A DNA stretch of 64,000 nt from Betaproteobacteria bacterium. Its GTDB lineage: Bacteria; Pseudomonadota; Gammaproteobacteria; Burkholderiales; Casimicrobiaceae. Below the pieces are notes generated by a model. That model was not told where the DNA came from, did no database searches, and was given only the letters and a program-made list of their open reading frames with translations. A program made the position numbers and the translations under genes. Below, piece after piece: positions 28,916-37,858 of this stretch (position 1 is the stretch's first letter; each line of letters opens with the position of its first letter). The stretch is taken from the NCBI GenBank assembly GCA_003153475.1, contig PLYT01000085.1, positions 39,263 through 103,262 of the forward strand, written 5' to 3'.

Positions 28916-30295
28916 GTGGATAGCCTGAGCAAGCCTCTTGCGGACGCCAAGTCCGACGGCTCGCCGAGCGACGCCGAAGCGCCCGCCGCACTGCACCAGG
29001 CAGTGCGCGAGAATCTGATCCGCTACGGCGCCGAATTCCATCCCGAGTTCATCGTCCGCGCCCGCGGGTCGTACCTTTACGACGAGAACGGGCGAGCAAT
29101 CCTCGATTTTACCTCGGGCCAGATGTGCGCCACGCTCGGCCACAATCATCCGGCTATCGTCGCCGCGATCGAAAAGAGCTGCCGCGAGGTGCTGCATCTG
29201 TTCAGCGGCATGCTCTCGCCGTCGGTCGCCGCGCTGGCGAGGCGCATGGCGGCGCTGCTGCCGCGAAAGCTGTCCAAGCTGATCTTCCTCAATACCGGCG
29301 GCGAGAGCAACGAAACAGCGCTGCGCCTGGCCAAGAAATTCACCGGCGGCTTCGAGGTCGTCGGCCTCGACGGCTCGTGGCATGGCACGACCGCGGGAGC
29401 CAGCTCGAACACCTACGCCAGCGGCCGGCGCGGCTACGGGCCGACGATTCCGGGCACGTTCGCCATTCCCGAGCCGAACAGCTATCGCTGCCCGATCCGG
29501 CACTGCCGCGACCGCTGCGACATGAGCTGTCTCGACGTGGGCTTCAACCTGTTCGACTCGCAGTCGGTCGGCGCACCGGCTGCCGCCATCGTCGAGCCGA
29601 TCTTGAGCGCCGGCGGCATCATCGTCCCCCCGGACGGTTATTTCACGCGCTTGCGCAAGCTCTGCGATGAGCGCGGCATGCTGCTGATCTTCGACGAGGC
29701 GCAGACCGCGTTCGGGCGTATCGGCCGCAATTTCGCCTTCGAAGGCCTGGGCGTGACGCCCGACATCCTGACGATGTCCAAAACGCTCGGCGGCGGATTG
29801 CCGCTCGCCGCCACCGCGACCAGTCCCGAAATCGAAGAAGACTGCTACAGCAAAGGCTTCGCCAATTACACCTCGCACGTCTCCGATCCGCTGCCGGCCA
29901 CTGTGGGGCTGGCAGTTCTCGACGTGCTCGAGCACGAGCGGCTCGCCGCCAATGCCCGCGCGATGGGCGAGCGCCTGAAGAACGGCTTGCTGGAGCTCAA
30001 GACGCGCTACGAAGTGATTGGCGACGTTCGCGGCCAGGGACTGCTGCTCGGCGTCGAGCTGGTGACCGATCGCGAGACTCGCGAACCTGCGCACCAACTC
30101 GGCTTGAAAGTGACGCGGCGCTGCATGGAGCTTGGCCTGTCGATGAACATCCGACAGGTGCCCACGCGCGGCGCGGTATGGCGCATCGCACCGCCGTTGA
30201 CGGTCAAGCCAGACGAGATCGATCGGGCGCTGGCGATCATCGATCAGGCGCTAGGCGATTGCGTGGGGGAGCGGAAGCGCAGCTCGGCTTCCTGA
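28916..30295 (+). CDS. 2,2-dialkylglycine decarboxylase-like class III aminotransferase
   Basis: This is a PLP enzyme of 459 residues, fold type I, class III. It strongly resembles dialkylglycine decarboxylase: LIRYGAEF, ILDFTSGQMCATLGH (with the Gln of the substrate site), HLFSGMLSP, GSWHGTTAG, AEPIL-type VEPILSAGGII, PDILTMSKTLGGGLP with the PLP lysine at 289, THVSDPLPA-like TSHVSDPLPATVG, and C-terminal WRIAPPLTV. It differs in the EPILSSGG motif (SAGG here) and carries a Cys cluster CPIRHCRDRCDMSC near 194-207. It may decarboxylate-transaminate a dialkylglycine or act as a plain aminotransferase. It starts with GTG at 28916 and is followed by a four-gene amino-acid ABC transporter, probably for its substrate. 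Confidence 0.8.
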   Translation: MDSLSKPLADAKSDGSPSDAEAPAALHQAVRENLIRYGAEFHPEFIVRARGSYLYDENGRAILDFTSGQMCATLGHNHPAIVAAIEKSCREVLHLFSGMLSPSVAALARRMAALLPRKLSKLIFLNTGGESNETALRLAKKFTGGFEVVGLDGSWHGTTAGASSNTYASGRRGYGPTIPGTFAIPEPNSYRCPIRHCRDRCDMSCLDVGFNLFDSQSVGAPAAAIVEPILSAGGIIVPPDGYFTRLRKLCDERGMLLIFDEAQTAFGRIGRNFAFEGLGVTPDILTMSKTLGGGLPLAATATSPEIEEDCYSKGFANYTSHVSDPLPATVGLAVLDVLEHERLAANARAMGERLKNGLLELKTRYEVIGDVRGQGLLLGVELVTDRETREPAHQLGLKVTRRCMELGLSMNIRQVPTRGAVWRIAPPLTVKPDEIDRALAIIDQALGDCVGERKRSSAS

Positions 30296-30327
30296 AGATC
30301 AATGCTTCATTCGAACGAGGGTTGAAA

Positions 30328-31134
30328 ATGCTCAAGAGACTGTTGTCGTTACTGGCGTCCGGACTTATGGCGGCCGCCGTGTTCGCCACGAGCGCGCACG
30401 CGGATGTCCTGCAAACCGTCAAGCAAAAGGGTGTGCTGACCGTCGGCACCAAGGCCGATTACCGGCCGTTCGGGTATCTCGATCCGTCCGGCAAGATCGT
30501 CGGCTTCGAAGCGGATCTCGCCGCCGACGTCGCCAAGCGGCTGGGCGTCAAGCTCGAGCTCGTGCCCGTCGTCGCGTCCAATCGCATCCAGTTCCTGCAG
30601 CAAGGCAAGATCGACATGATGATCGCGACGATGAGCGACACGCCCGAGCGGCGCAAGATCGTCGACATCGTCGAGCCTTCGTACTACGGGTCGGGTACCA
30701 ACGTGATGGCGCCGAAGTCGGCGCACCTGACGAGCTGGGACCAGCTCCGCGGCAAGAAGGTCTGCCTGATCCAGGGCTCGTTCTACAACAAGGAGCTGCA
30801 GGAAAAATACGGCGTCGAAGGTGTGGCCTTTCCCGGCACCGCCGAAGCCTATGCGGCGCTAAAGAACGGCAACTGTGTCGGGTTCGCCTACGACGACACC
30901 GCGATCATCGGTGAAATGCAAAAGCCCGACTGGGCGGACTACGAAATGCCGCTGGATTCGATCCTTTTCGTGCCGTGGGGTCTCGCGGTCAATCAGGGGG
31001 AGAAAGGCTTCGCCGATTTCATGTCGAAGACGATCACCGACTGGCACAAGACCGGAATGATCCAGCAACTCGAAAAGAAGTGGGGAATCAAGCCTACCAA
31101 GTGGGCGCAGGAAATGCACGACAAATACAAATAG
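30328..31134 (+). CDS. amino-acid ABC transporter substrate-binding protein
   Basis: This is a periplasmic binding protein of 268 residues, SBP_bac_3 family. The signal peptide (LLSLLASGLMAAAVFATSAHA) is followed by the typical KQKGVLTVGTKADYRPFGYLDPSGKIVGFEADLA opening. The Arg and Asp that clamp the amino-acid backbone are expected in MSDTPERRKIVD and the YAALKNGNCVGFAYDD region. It starts with ATG behind a GAGGGTTG site, 32 bases after the aminotransferase-like gene, and is followed by two permeases and an ATPase. It delivers an amino acid, possibly the substrate of the upstream PLP enzyme. Confidence 0.9.
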   Translation: MLKRLLSLLASGLMAAAVFATSAHADVLQTVKQKGVLTVGTKADYRPFGYLDPSGKIVGFEADLAADVAKRLGVKLELVPVVASNRIQFLQQGKIDMMIATMSDTPERRKIVDIVEPSYYGSGTNVMAPKSAHLTSWDQLRGKKVCLIQGSFYNKELQEKYGVEGVAFPGTAEAYAALKNGNCVGFAYDDTAIIGEMQKPDWADYEMPLDSILFVPWGLAVNQGEKGFADFMSKTITDWHKTGMIQQLEKKWGIKPTKWAQEMHDKYK

Positions 31135-31218
31135 CGGCCAGCGCGGCGGCGACTTCCGGGATCGCGGGTGTCGCTGCCGCATCCCTCGCCCGCCGCCGCC
31201 TGCCGACGGGGACGGCCG

Positions 31219-31959
31219 ATGCAGTTCATCTGGGACTGGTTTCGCTGGTTGTACCAGACGACCGGCATCAATCTCACGATATTCTACGATTCGTTCGACC
31301 GTCATCGCTTCACCGACGGCTTCCTGATGACGCTGAAGCTGTCGCTGATCTGCATCGTGCTGAGCGTACTGATCGGTGTGGTCGGCGCCTGGCTCCAGGG
31401 ATCGAAGCTGCGCGTCACGCGCCACGTCCTCCACTGGTACATCCAGTTCTTCCGCAACACGCCGCCTCTGGTCCAGCTGTATTTCTTCTATTTCGGCGTC
31501 GGCAGCCTGTTGCGGAGCTCGCTCGGGACCGGAAACCAGCCACTCGTCAGCAATGTGACCTGGGCCATCATCTCGCTGTCCTTTTTCGCCGGCGCGTTCA
31601 ACGTCGAGATCTTCCGCTCGGGCGTCGAAGCGGTGCCGAAAACCACGCTGGAAGCGGCCGAGTCGCTGGGATTCAGTCGCCTGCGCGCGTACGCGCTGAT
31701 CGTGCTGCCGCTGGCGTTCCGGATCAGCCTGCCCGCGCTCAACAACAACCTGGTCAACCTGGTCAAGACGACCACGCTCGCCTATGCGATCGCCGTGCCC
31801 GAGATGCTCTACGTCTCGAGCCAGATCTGGTCGGATGAGTTGAACGTGCCGGTGATGATGAACGTGCTTCTGGTCTGCTACTTCGGGCTGGTCGGCGTGC
31901 TGGTCTACGTCATGCATCGCTGGGAGCGCGCCATCAAGGTGCCGGGGTTTGGCGCATGA
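31219..31959 (+). CDS. amino-acid ABC transporter permease (HisM/GltJ type), first
   Basis: This is a 246-residue inner-membrane permease. It has about five helices and the inner-membrane-component motif EAAESLGFSRLRAYALIVLPLAFRIS, which couples to the ATPase. The HEF-type features FFRNTPPLVQLYFFYFGVG and AFNVEIFRSGVEAVPK are standard for polar amino-acid uptake permeases. The ATG at 31219 begins MQFIWDWFRWLYQT; upstream in-frame codons (from 31168) look non-coding. It pairs with the next permease as a heterodimer. Confidence 0.9.
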   Translation: MQFIWDWFRWLYQTTGINLTIFYDSFDRHRFTDGFLMTLKLSLICIVLSVLIGVVGAWLQGSKLRVTRHVLHWYIQFFRNTPPLVQLYFFYFGVGSLLRSSLGTGNQPLVSNVTWAIISLSFFAGAFNVEIFRSGVEAVPKTTLEAAESLGFSRLRAYALIVLPLAFRISLPALNNNLVNLVKTTTLAYAIAVPEMLYVSSQIWSDELNVPVMMNVLLVCYFGLVGVLVYVMHRWERAIKVPGFGA

Positions 31960-32061
31960 GCGAGGCGGAAGCTTGAAGACCCGAAGGGCCGTCGCCGAGC
32001 GAGTGCGCGTAGGCCGACGCGAGAATGATTGTTGCTCGCGAGGCGGCACGGAGGCCGGACA

Positions 32062-32952
32062 GTGAATTCGATGCACGCCATCGATCATTCGCCGGGCTCG
32101 ACCGATCTGCCGGTGCTGCTGCCCGCTGCGGCGTGCATGGCCCGCCGCGTCGCCGCCGAGCGCCGCGCCGGCTCGCCGCGTTTATCGCTTCGCGCCGAGC
32201 ACGGTGCCGTGCTCCTCGCCGTCTTTGTGATCGGCTGCGGCATCGCCGAAGCCCAGGCCGGTGCCGACAACCCGTCGATACTGGCCACGCTGTGGAAATG
32301 GACCCCGTTGCTCGCTCGCGGCTTCGTGTTCAATCTCGCGATCAGCTTCGTCGCGATGGCGGTTGGCACCGCATTCGGCTTGCTGCTCGGATTCGCGCAA
32401 CTCTCGTTGCTGCGCCCGGTGAAGCGGGCGGCGTGGCTCACGACGCATTTTTTTCGCAATGCGCCGTGGCTGGTGCTGCTCTTCTATTGCATGTTCCTGC
32501 TGCCGTTCCAGATCACCGTCTTCGGCGTGACGATTCCGCTGCCCGACTGGGTCAAGGCGACGCTGGGTCTCGCGCTGCCGGTGATGGCCAACGTCGCCGA
32601 GATCCTGCGTGGCGCGATGCAATCGATCCCGACCGCGCAGTGGGAATCCGCCGCCTCGCTCGCCTTCAGCCGTCGCCAGACGCTGTGGATGATCATCCTC
32701 CCGCAGTGCCTGAAGCGGATGCTGCCGCCATGGATGAACCTGTATGCGATCCTCACGATGTCGACCGTGCTGGCCTCGATCGTCGGGGTCAACGAGATGA
32801 TGACGCTGACCCGCCAGGCGCTGTCCGCCGAGAATCGGCCGGGGTTGCTGCTTTCGTTCTACAGTTATGTGTTGCTCTGGTTTTTCGTCTACTGCTACCC
32901 GATCGCCCGCTGGACCGTCCGCCTCGAAGCCCGCTTCGCGGTCAACGTCTGA
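32062..32952 (+). CDS. amino-acid ABC transporter permease, second
   Basis: This is a 296-residue permease. It has a longer N-terminal tail (about 45 residues, Arg/Ala-rich) before helix 1 (HGAVLLAVFVIGCGIAEA). The core shows THFFRNAPWLVLLFYCMF, ALPVMANVAEILRGAMQSIPTAQWESAASLAFSRRQTLWMIILPQ, which includes the EAA-like coupling loop, and a final helix YVLLWFFVYCYPIARW. I chose the GTG at 32062 because GGAGG lies seven bases upstream; an ATG at 32071 is close by. About 100 non-coding bases separate it from the first permease; nothing regulatory is evident there. Confidence 0.88.
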   Translation: MNSMHAIDHSPGSTDLPVLLPAAACMARRVAAERRAGSPRLSLRAEHGAVLLAVFVIGCGIAEAQAGADNPSILATLWKWTPLLARGFVFNLAISFVAMAVGTAFGLLLGFAQLSLLRPVKRAAWLTTHFFRNAPWLVLLFYCMFLLPFQITVFGVTIPLPDWVKATLGLALPVMANVAEILRGAMQSIPTAQWESAASLAFSRRQTLWMIILPQCLKRMLPPWMNLYAILTMSTVLASIVGVNEMMTLTRQALSAENRPGLLLSFYSYVLLWFFVYCYPIARWTVRLEARFAVNV

Positions 32953-32961
32953 AGCCCCGCC

Positions 32962-33714
32962 ATGCCCGATTCCGACGCCCGCCCGATCGTCTCCATCCGC
33001 GACATGCACAAGTCGTTCGGCCATGTCGAGGTGCTCAAGGGCATCTCGATGGACGTGCCCAAAGGCGGCGTCGTTTGCATCATCGGCCCGTCCGGCTCGG
33101 GCAAGTCGACGCTGCTTCGCTGCATCAACGCGCTGGTGCCGATCGACAGCGGAAGCATCCGTGTCGCGAATTTCGACGTGCACAGCCTGACCACGGACAA
33201 GGAGCGGCTCGCGCTGCGCCGGGAAGTGTCGATCGTGTTCCAGCAATACAACCTCTTTCCGCACAAGACCGCGCTGGAAAACGTGATGATGGCCCCGATC
33301 TATGTGCTGAAGGAGCCGCGTGACGAAGTGCGCGCCCGCGCAATCGCGCTGTTGAAGAAGGTCGGCCTCGCCGCCAAGCAGGACGCCTATCCGGGAGAGC
33401 TCTCCGGCGGCCAGCAACAGCGGGTGGCGATCGCGCGCTCGCTGGCGATGCGTCCGGAGGTGATGCTGTTCGACGAAGTCACCGCGGCGCTCGATCCGGA
33501 AACGGTCAAGGAAGTGCTCAATACGATCCGCGAGCTCGCCGCCGAAGGCATGACCTGCATGCTCGTGACCCACGAGATGCGCTTCGCGCGTGAGCTCGCG
33601 GACACCGTCTATTTCACCGACGGCGGCGTCATCGTCGAATCGGGTCCGCCGGCCGTGCTGTTCGATCAGCCGAAGGCCGATCGGACGCGGGCATTCCTAT
33701 CGCAGATACTCTAG
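32962..33714 (+). CDS. amino-acid ABC transporter ATP-binding protein (GlnQ/HisP type)
   Basis: This is the 250-residue ATPase of the importer. Walker A is GPSGSGKSTLLRC (near 43-50), the Q-loop FQQYNLFPHKTALENVMMAP, the signature LSGGQQQRVAIARSLA, Walker B VMLFDEVTAALDPE and the H-loop LVTHEM. It starts nine bases after the second permease. It completes the aminotransferase-SBP-permease-permease-ATPase set on the plus strand. Confidence 0.93.
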   Translation: MPDSDARPIVSIRDMHKSFGHVEVLKGISMDVPKGGVVCIIGPSGSGKSTLLRCINALVPIDSGSIRVANFDVHSLTTDKERLALRREVSIVFQQYNLFPHKTALENVMMAPIYVLKEPRDEVRARAIALLKKVGLAAKQDAYPGELSGGQQQRVAIARSLAMRPEVMLFDEVTAALDPETVKEVLNTIRELAAEGMTCMLVTHEMRFARELADTVYFTDGGVIVESGPPAVLFDQPKADRTRAFLSQIL

Positions 33715-33756
33715 CGAAGCGCTGATCGCCGTCGACTCAGGGCGTCCCGGGACACC

Positions 33757-34514
<758 letters not shown>

Positions 34515-34518
<4 letters not shown>

Positions 34519-35441
34519 TTCTCCTCCCGCACAAGGCTGACGAAGATGTCTTCCAGCGAGCTCTGCGTCGTCTGCAGATCCTTGAAGCGGATTCCCGCCT
34601 TGTCCAGGTCGTCGAGCAGTGCGGCGATGCCTGGCCGCTCGCCCTGCGTGTCGTAGGTATAGATCAGTTCGCTGCCGTCGGCGGAGAGCTCCAGACGGTG
34701 GCCGGTGAGGGCCTCAGGGATCGCCTTCAGCGGTTCGTGCAGCTGGAGCGTCAATTGCTTCCGGCCGAGCTTGCGCATCAGCTCGGCTTTCTGCTCGACG
34801 AGGATGATCTCGCCCTTGCTGATGACGCCGACCCGGTCCGCCATTTCTTCGGCCTCGTCGATGTAGTGCGTGGTCAGGATGATCGTCACGCCGCTCTCCC
34901 TGAGTGAGCGCACCAGTCGCCACATGTCGCGCCTGAGCTCAACGTCGACGCCGGCGGTCGGCTCGTCGAGGAACAGGATCTGCGGCTCGTGCGACAGCGC
35001 CTTGGCGATCAACAGGCGCCGCTTCATGCCGCCCGAGAGCGTGATGATCTTGCTGTCGCGTCTGTTCCACAGCGACAGGTCCTTGAGTACCTTTTCCAGG
35101 TGGGCTGGGTTTGCCTTCTTGCCGAACAGTCCCCGGCTGAACGAAACCGTTCCCCATACCGACTCGAAGGCGTCGGTCGTCAGCTCCTGTGGCACGAGGC
35201 CGATCAACGAGCGCGCAGCGCGGTACTCGCTGACGATGTCGTGACCGTCGACCAGGATCTTCCCCACGGTCGGCTTGACGATCCCGCATATGATGCCGAT
35301 CAGCGTCGTCTTGCCGGCGCCATTGGGGCCCAGCAGTGCGAAGATCTCGCCGCGGCGAATCTCCAGGTTGATGTTTTTCAGCGCCTGGAGACCGGACGCG
35401 TAGGTCTTGGAAAGATCGTTGACGGAGATGATGGATGGCAT
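34515..35441 (-). CDS. ABC-2 type transporter ATP-binding protein (YadG-like)
   Basis: This is a 308-residue exporter ATPase with Walker [14 protein letters not shown], signature [15 protein letters not shown], Walker [18 protein letters not shown] and H-loop [19 protein letters not shown]-terminal extension (about 225-308) ends [14 protein letters not shown], as in the YadG/CcmA drug-resistance subgroup. It is the first gene of a two-gene operon with the permease. Confidence 0.9.
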
Positions 35442-35477
35442 GGAAGGAACGATCGAATCGGAAAGCCGCGAGAGGCG

Positions 35478-35804
35478 TCAGGCCTGCCAAACGCCGTAGC
35501 CTGCTTCGCGAAGGTCGATCCCCAGCTCGACCTCCATGTCGCGCGCGCTGTCATAGGGCATCGGGTTATAGACTTCGTAGAGCTCAGGCAGCAAGCGCAA
35601 CCCGAATTTTTGCACGAATCGATTCGACTGGATACCGGCTTTGTGTTTGTCGAAACGTACGTCGGGATCGAGACCCGTCATGCCGACATACACGCAAGGC
35701 TTGCCGGTGACGTAATCGGGATTGGCCTTGCGGAAACGGGGTTCGTACAAGACGTCTTTCGACAACTCGACGACGTAGACGTGATAGCGGCGGCGGCGCG
35801 GCAT
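35478..35804 (-). CDS. GIY-YIG-like small protein
   Basis: About 108 residues. It opens RRRRYHVYVVELSKDVL and later has CVYVGMTGLDPDVRFDKHKAGIQS and KFGLRLLPELYE. These match the spaced strands and the Y-x-G-x-T/Arg/His pattern of the GIY-YIG nuclease fold. The final catalytic Glu could be E90-92 (DMEVELGI). The ATG at 35804 directly follows a T-rich stretch with no ribosome site; a GTG at 35852 in frame is the alternative. The start regions of this gene and the methyltransferase face each other over about 100 bases. Nuclease activity is not certain. Confidence 0.6.
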   Translation of the reverse strand: MPRRRRYHVYVVELSKDVLYEPRFRKANPDYVTGKPCVYVGMTGLDPDVRFDKHKAGIQSNRFVQKFGLRLLPELYEVYNPMPYDSARDMEVELGIDLREAGYGVWQA

Positions 35805-35905
35805 TGTGGTATAAAAACGGGCGACTGTACGGCTTGGATTGTGCGCTTGCACGTCGCGCCTGCGGGTCCCGTGTTCCCGCTACGGCAGGTTTTGAGGAGC
35901 AATCG

Positions 35906-36736
35906 GTGACGGATCTCAACCCGCAGGCCCGGCAGATGGCCGACGAGTCGATGGTGCGCAACCTGGCCGCACAGGCGCAGGCGATCTGGCCGCAGGAAGC
36001 GCCGCTTTTCGGCCGCTATGCGTTGTCCGCGAACGCCCGCATTCTCGACGCCGGCTGCGGCACCGGCGAGGCGACATCGCGGCTCGCCGGGCTTTTCCCT
36101 CGCGCTACCGTCCTCGGCGTCGACATCGTCGACACGCATCTGGAGCTCGCGCGATCGCGGTACCAAAGCCTCGCGACCCGGCTCTCGTTCGAGCACCAGA
36201 GCGTATACGAGCTCGCCGCTGCCGACGATAGCTTCGATCTCACCGTCTGCCGGCACGTCATTCACGCCATTCCTTATCCCGACCGCGTGCTCGCCGAGCT
36301 CAAGCGAGTCACGTGCCCCAGCGGCTATCTGCACCTGATTCCGGAAGACTACGGGATGCTACATTTCCAGCGTGGCGCGCTCGATCCGCAGGACTTCTGG
36401 CATGTCGTTCCGGCGCGATTCGGCGCCGCAACGGGAACCGACCTTTTCATCGGGCGCAACATCTTCGGTATTCTCGCCGCGATGAACCTCGAGGCGATCA
36501 CCGTCGACTATGTCGTCGTCGATACGGTGCGCGTGCCGCGGGAGACGTTCGCTTCGATCCTCGAAGCCTGGCGCGACGGCTATGTCGAGCCGATCGGCGA
36601 GCTGACGCCGATCACGCGCGATCAGGCGCTCGCGTATTTCGAGCAGATGATCGCCGATATCCGCGATCCGCAGCGTTACGCGGTATGGATGGTCCCCGTG
36701 GTGAGCGCGCAAGTGCCGGCAGTTGCGGCCGGGTGA
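35906..36736 (+). CDS. class I SAM-dependent methyltransferase
   Basis: This is a 276-residue Rossmann-fold methyltransferase. SAM motif I is ILDAGCGTGEATSRLAGLFP (about residues 43-62). An acidic end of strand 2 follows in VLGVDIVDTHLELAR, and motif IV region in FDLTVCRHVIHAIPYPDRVLAELKRV. The substrate is unknown. I chose the GTG at 35906, which has GAGGAG eight bases upstream; the longer frame from 35804 would run into the opposing gene's start. Single gene. Confidence 0.85.
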   Translation: MTDLNPQARQMADESMVRNLAAQAQAIWPQEAPLFGRYALSANARILDAGCGTGEATSRLAGLFPRATVLGVDIVDTHLELARSRYQSLATRLSFEHQSVYELAAADDSFDLTVCRHVIHAIPYPDRVLAELKRVTCPSGYLHLIPEDYGMLHFQRGALDPQDFWHVVPARFGAATGTDLFIGRNIFGILAAMNLEAITVDYVVVDTVRVPRETFASILEAWRDGYVEPIGELTPITRDQALAYFEQMIADIRDPQRYAVWMVPVVSAQVPAVAAG

Positions 36737-36803
36737 GGCCGTACGGCCGAGGTACACCAACAGCCGAAGCGGGGATCGATTTCGGCAAGCGCGTGCAACC
36801 GCG

Positions 36804-36832
36804 TTGACTCCCCCTAGGGAGAGGGTTACATT
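36804..36832 (+). promoter_or_regulatory. promoter with internal dyad upstream of the IPTL-CTERM gene
   Basis: TTGACT (36804-36809) and TACATT (36827-36832) are 17 bases apart, a good sigma-70 pair. An inverted repeat, CTCCC then CCTA then GGGAG (36808-36821), sits inside the spacer and could be an operator. The leader to the ATG at 36936 is about 95 bases. The gene it drives is itself broken. Confidence 0.45.
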
Positions 36833-36935
36833 TCAAAGCAGTCCAAAAAATCTACGCAATCGACAGCCCGGGCATGGCCTGCCGATCAAAAGTGACGACG
36901 TGAAGAGTTCGGCAGGCTTTCCAAGGGAGAAAATA

Positions 36936-37747
36936 ATGATTCGTTCAACCCCGAGCACGAGCGCGAGATTCGCGTGGCTCGCTTCACTGACGTCGATGGT
37001 CGCAATGACTGTCGCGCTATCGACGGCCGCGGCGGCACAAACAGTTTCCGACAGCACGTTCCTGGACACCGACTGGTCGCTGACCCAGTTCACGACCCCC
37101 GCCGGCGGAACCAGCACCGGCGGACAGGTGCTGGCAGGCGGTAATCCGGGTGCATTCCGGAACATCACCGATGCGCTGAATAACGCTCCGTCTCCGGGCA
37201 CCGCGAGCATCGTCCTCAGCACCAGTATCTACACACCGTTCACGTGCAGCCCGGGTGTTTCGGGCGCAATCGGCTCGCTCAACTACTCCGAGGATGCAGC
37301 GTGCACCGCCAGCTGTTTCGGTGCGGGCCAGTCGACCGGGCCGGCGCTTCTGCAGGGCGGCAACCTCTACATTTCGAACAGTGGAGCGATCACCGGTCCG
37401 GCGCTCACCTGGTCGACTATCGCACTAAATGGACTCACTGCCGCGGACTTCGCGCTGGTGAACGTCACGTCGACGACGCTCTACGACAATACGCAGCATC
37501 CGGACTTTTCCGCCGGCGGGCGCCGATCCAGTTCGGATTCCTCCGCGCCAACGGGACCAGCATAGGCGGCGGCGGCTATACGCTGGCCGCCGGCATCGAC
37601 AACTAGCAGATAACGATCAACGCCGCTCCGCCGCCGCCTCCTCCGGTCGTTTTGACGCCGGTCCCGACGCTCAGCGCGTGGGCGCTCGCCGCACTGGCGG
37701 TGGTCATTACGCTGATCGGGTTCGCCTGCACGCGACGCGCGCGCTGA
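36936..37747 (+). pseudogene. exported IPTL-CTERM protein broken by a frameshift and a nonsense codon
   Basis: The ATG at 36936 follows AAGGGAG. The product has a signal peptide (SLTSMVAMTVALSTAAAAQ) and a beta-rich, Thr/Ser/Gly-rich mature part (SDSTFLDTDWSLTQFTTP near its start). The frame closes at 37565. One base appears lost in a G run near 37518-37522. Adding it continues in phase as APIQFGFLRANGTSIGGGGYTLAAGIDN to a TAG at 37604, then QITINAAPPPPPVV and VPTLSAWAL with a hydrophobic helix and CTRRAR, closing at 37747. That tail is an IPTL-CTERM sorting signal. With one base restored the full length is 271 codons including the internal TAG. A 209-residue truncated product without the tail is what would be made now. 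Confidence 0.75.
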
Positions 37748-37858
37748 CCGTACCCCTGCGGCGCAATCCGCGTCTCTACGCCTATGGATGGCTCCGGCGG
37801 CAAAAACGCCGGAGTCTGCACTGACGGCGCCGTAAAGCGCGCCTGACTCGGGACTCGT

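Noticed and set aside
28902..28928. Eight-codon leader peptide (MDKAAWIA) before the dialkylglycine-decarboxylase-like gene
   Set aside because: There is no attenuator-like hairpin or run of regulatory codons, and such short frames are frequent by chance.
36804..36832. MerR-type operator in the promoter at 36804-36832
   Set aside because: The dyad between -35 and -10 invites the idea, but the spacer is 17 bases rather than the stretched 19-20 of MerR promoters, and no MerR gene is near.
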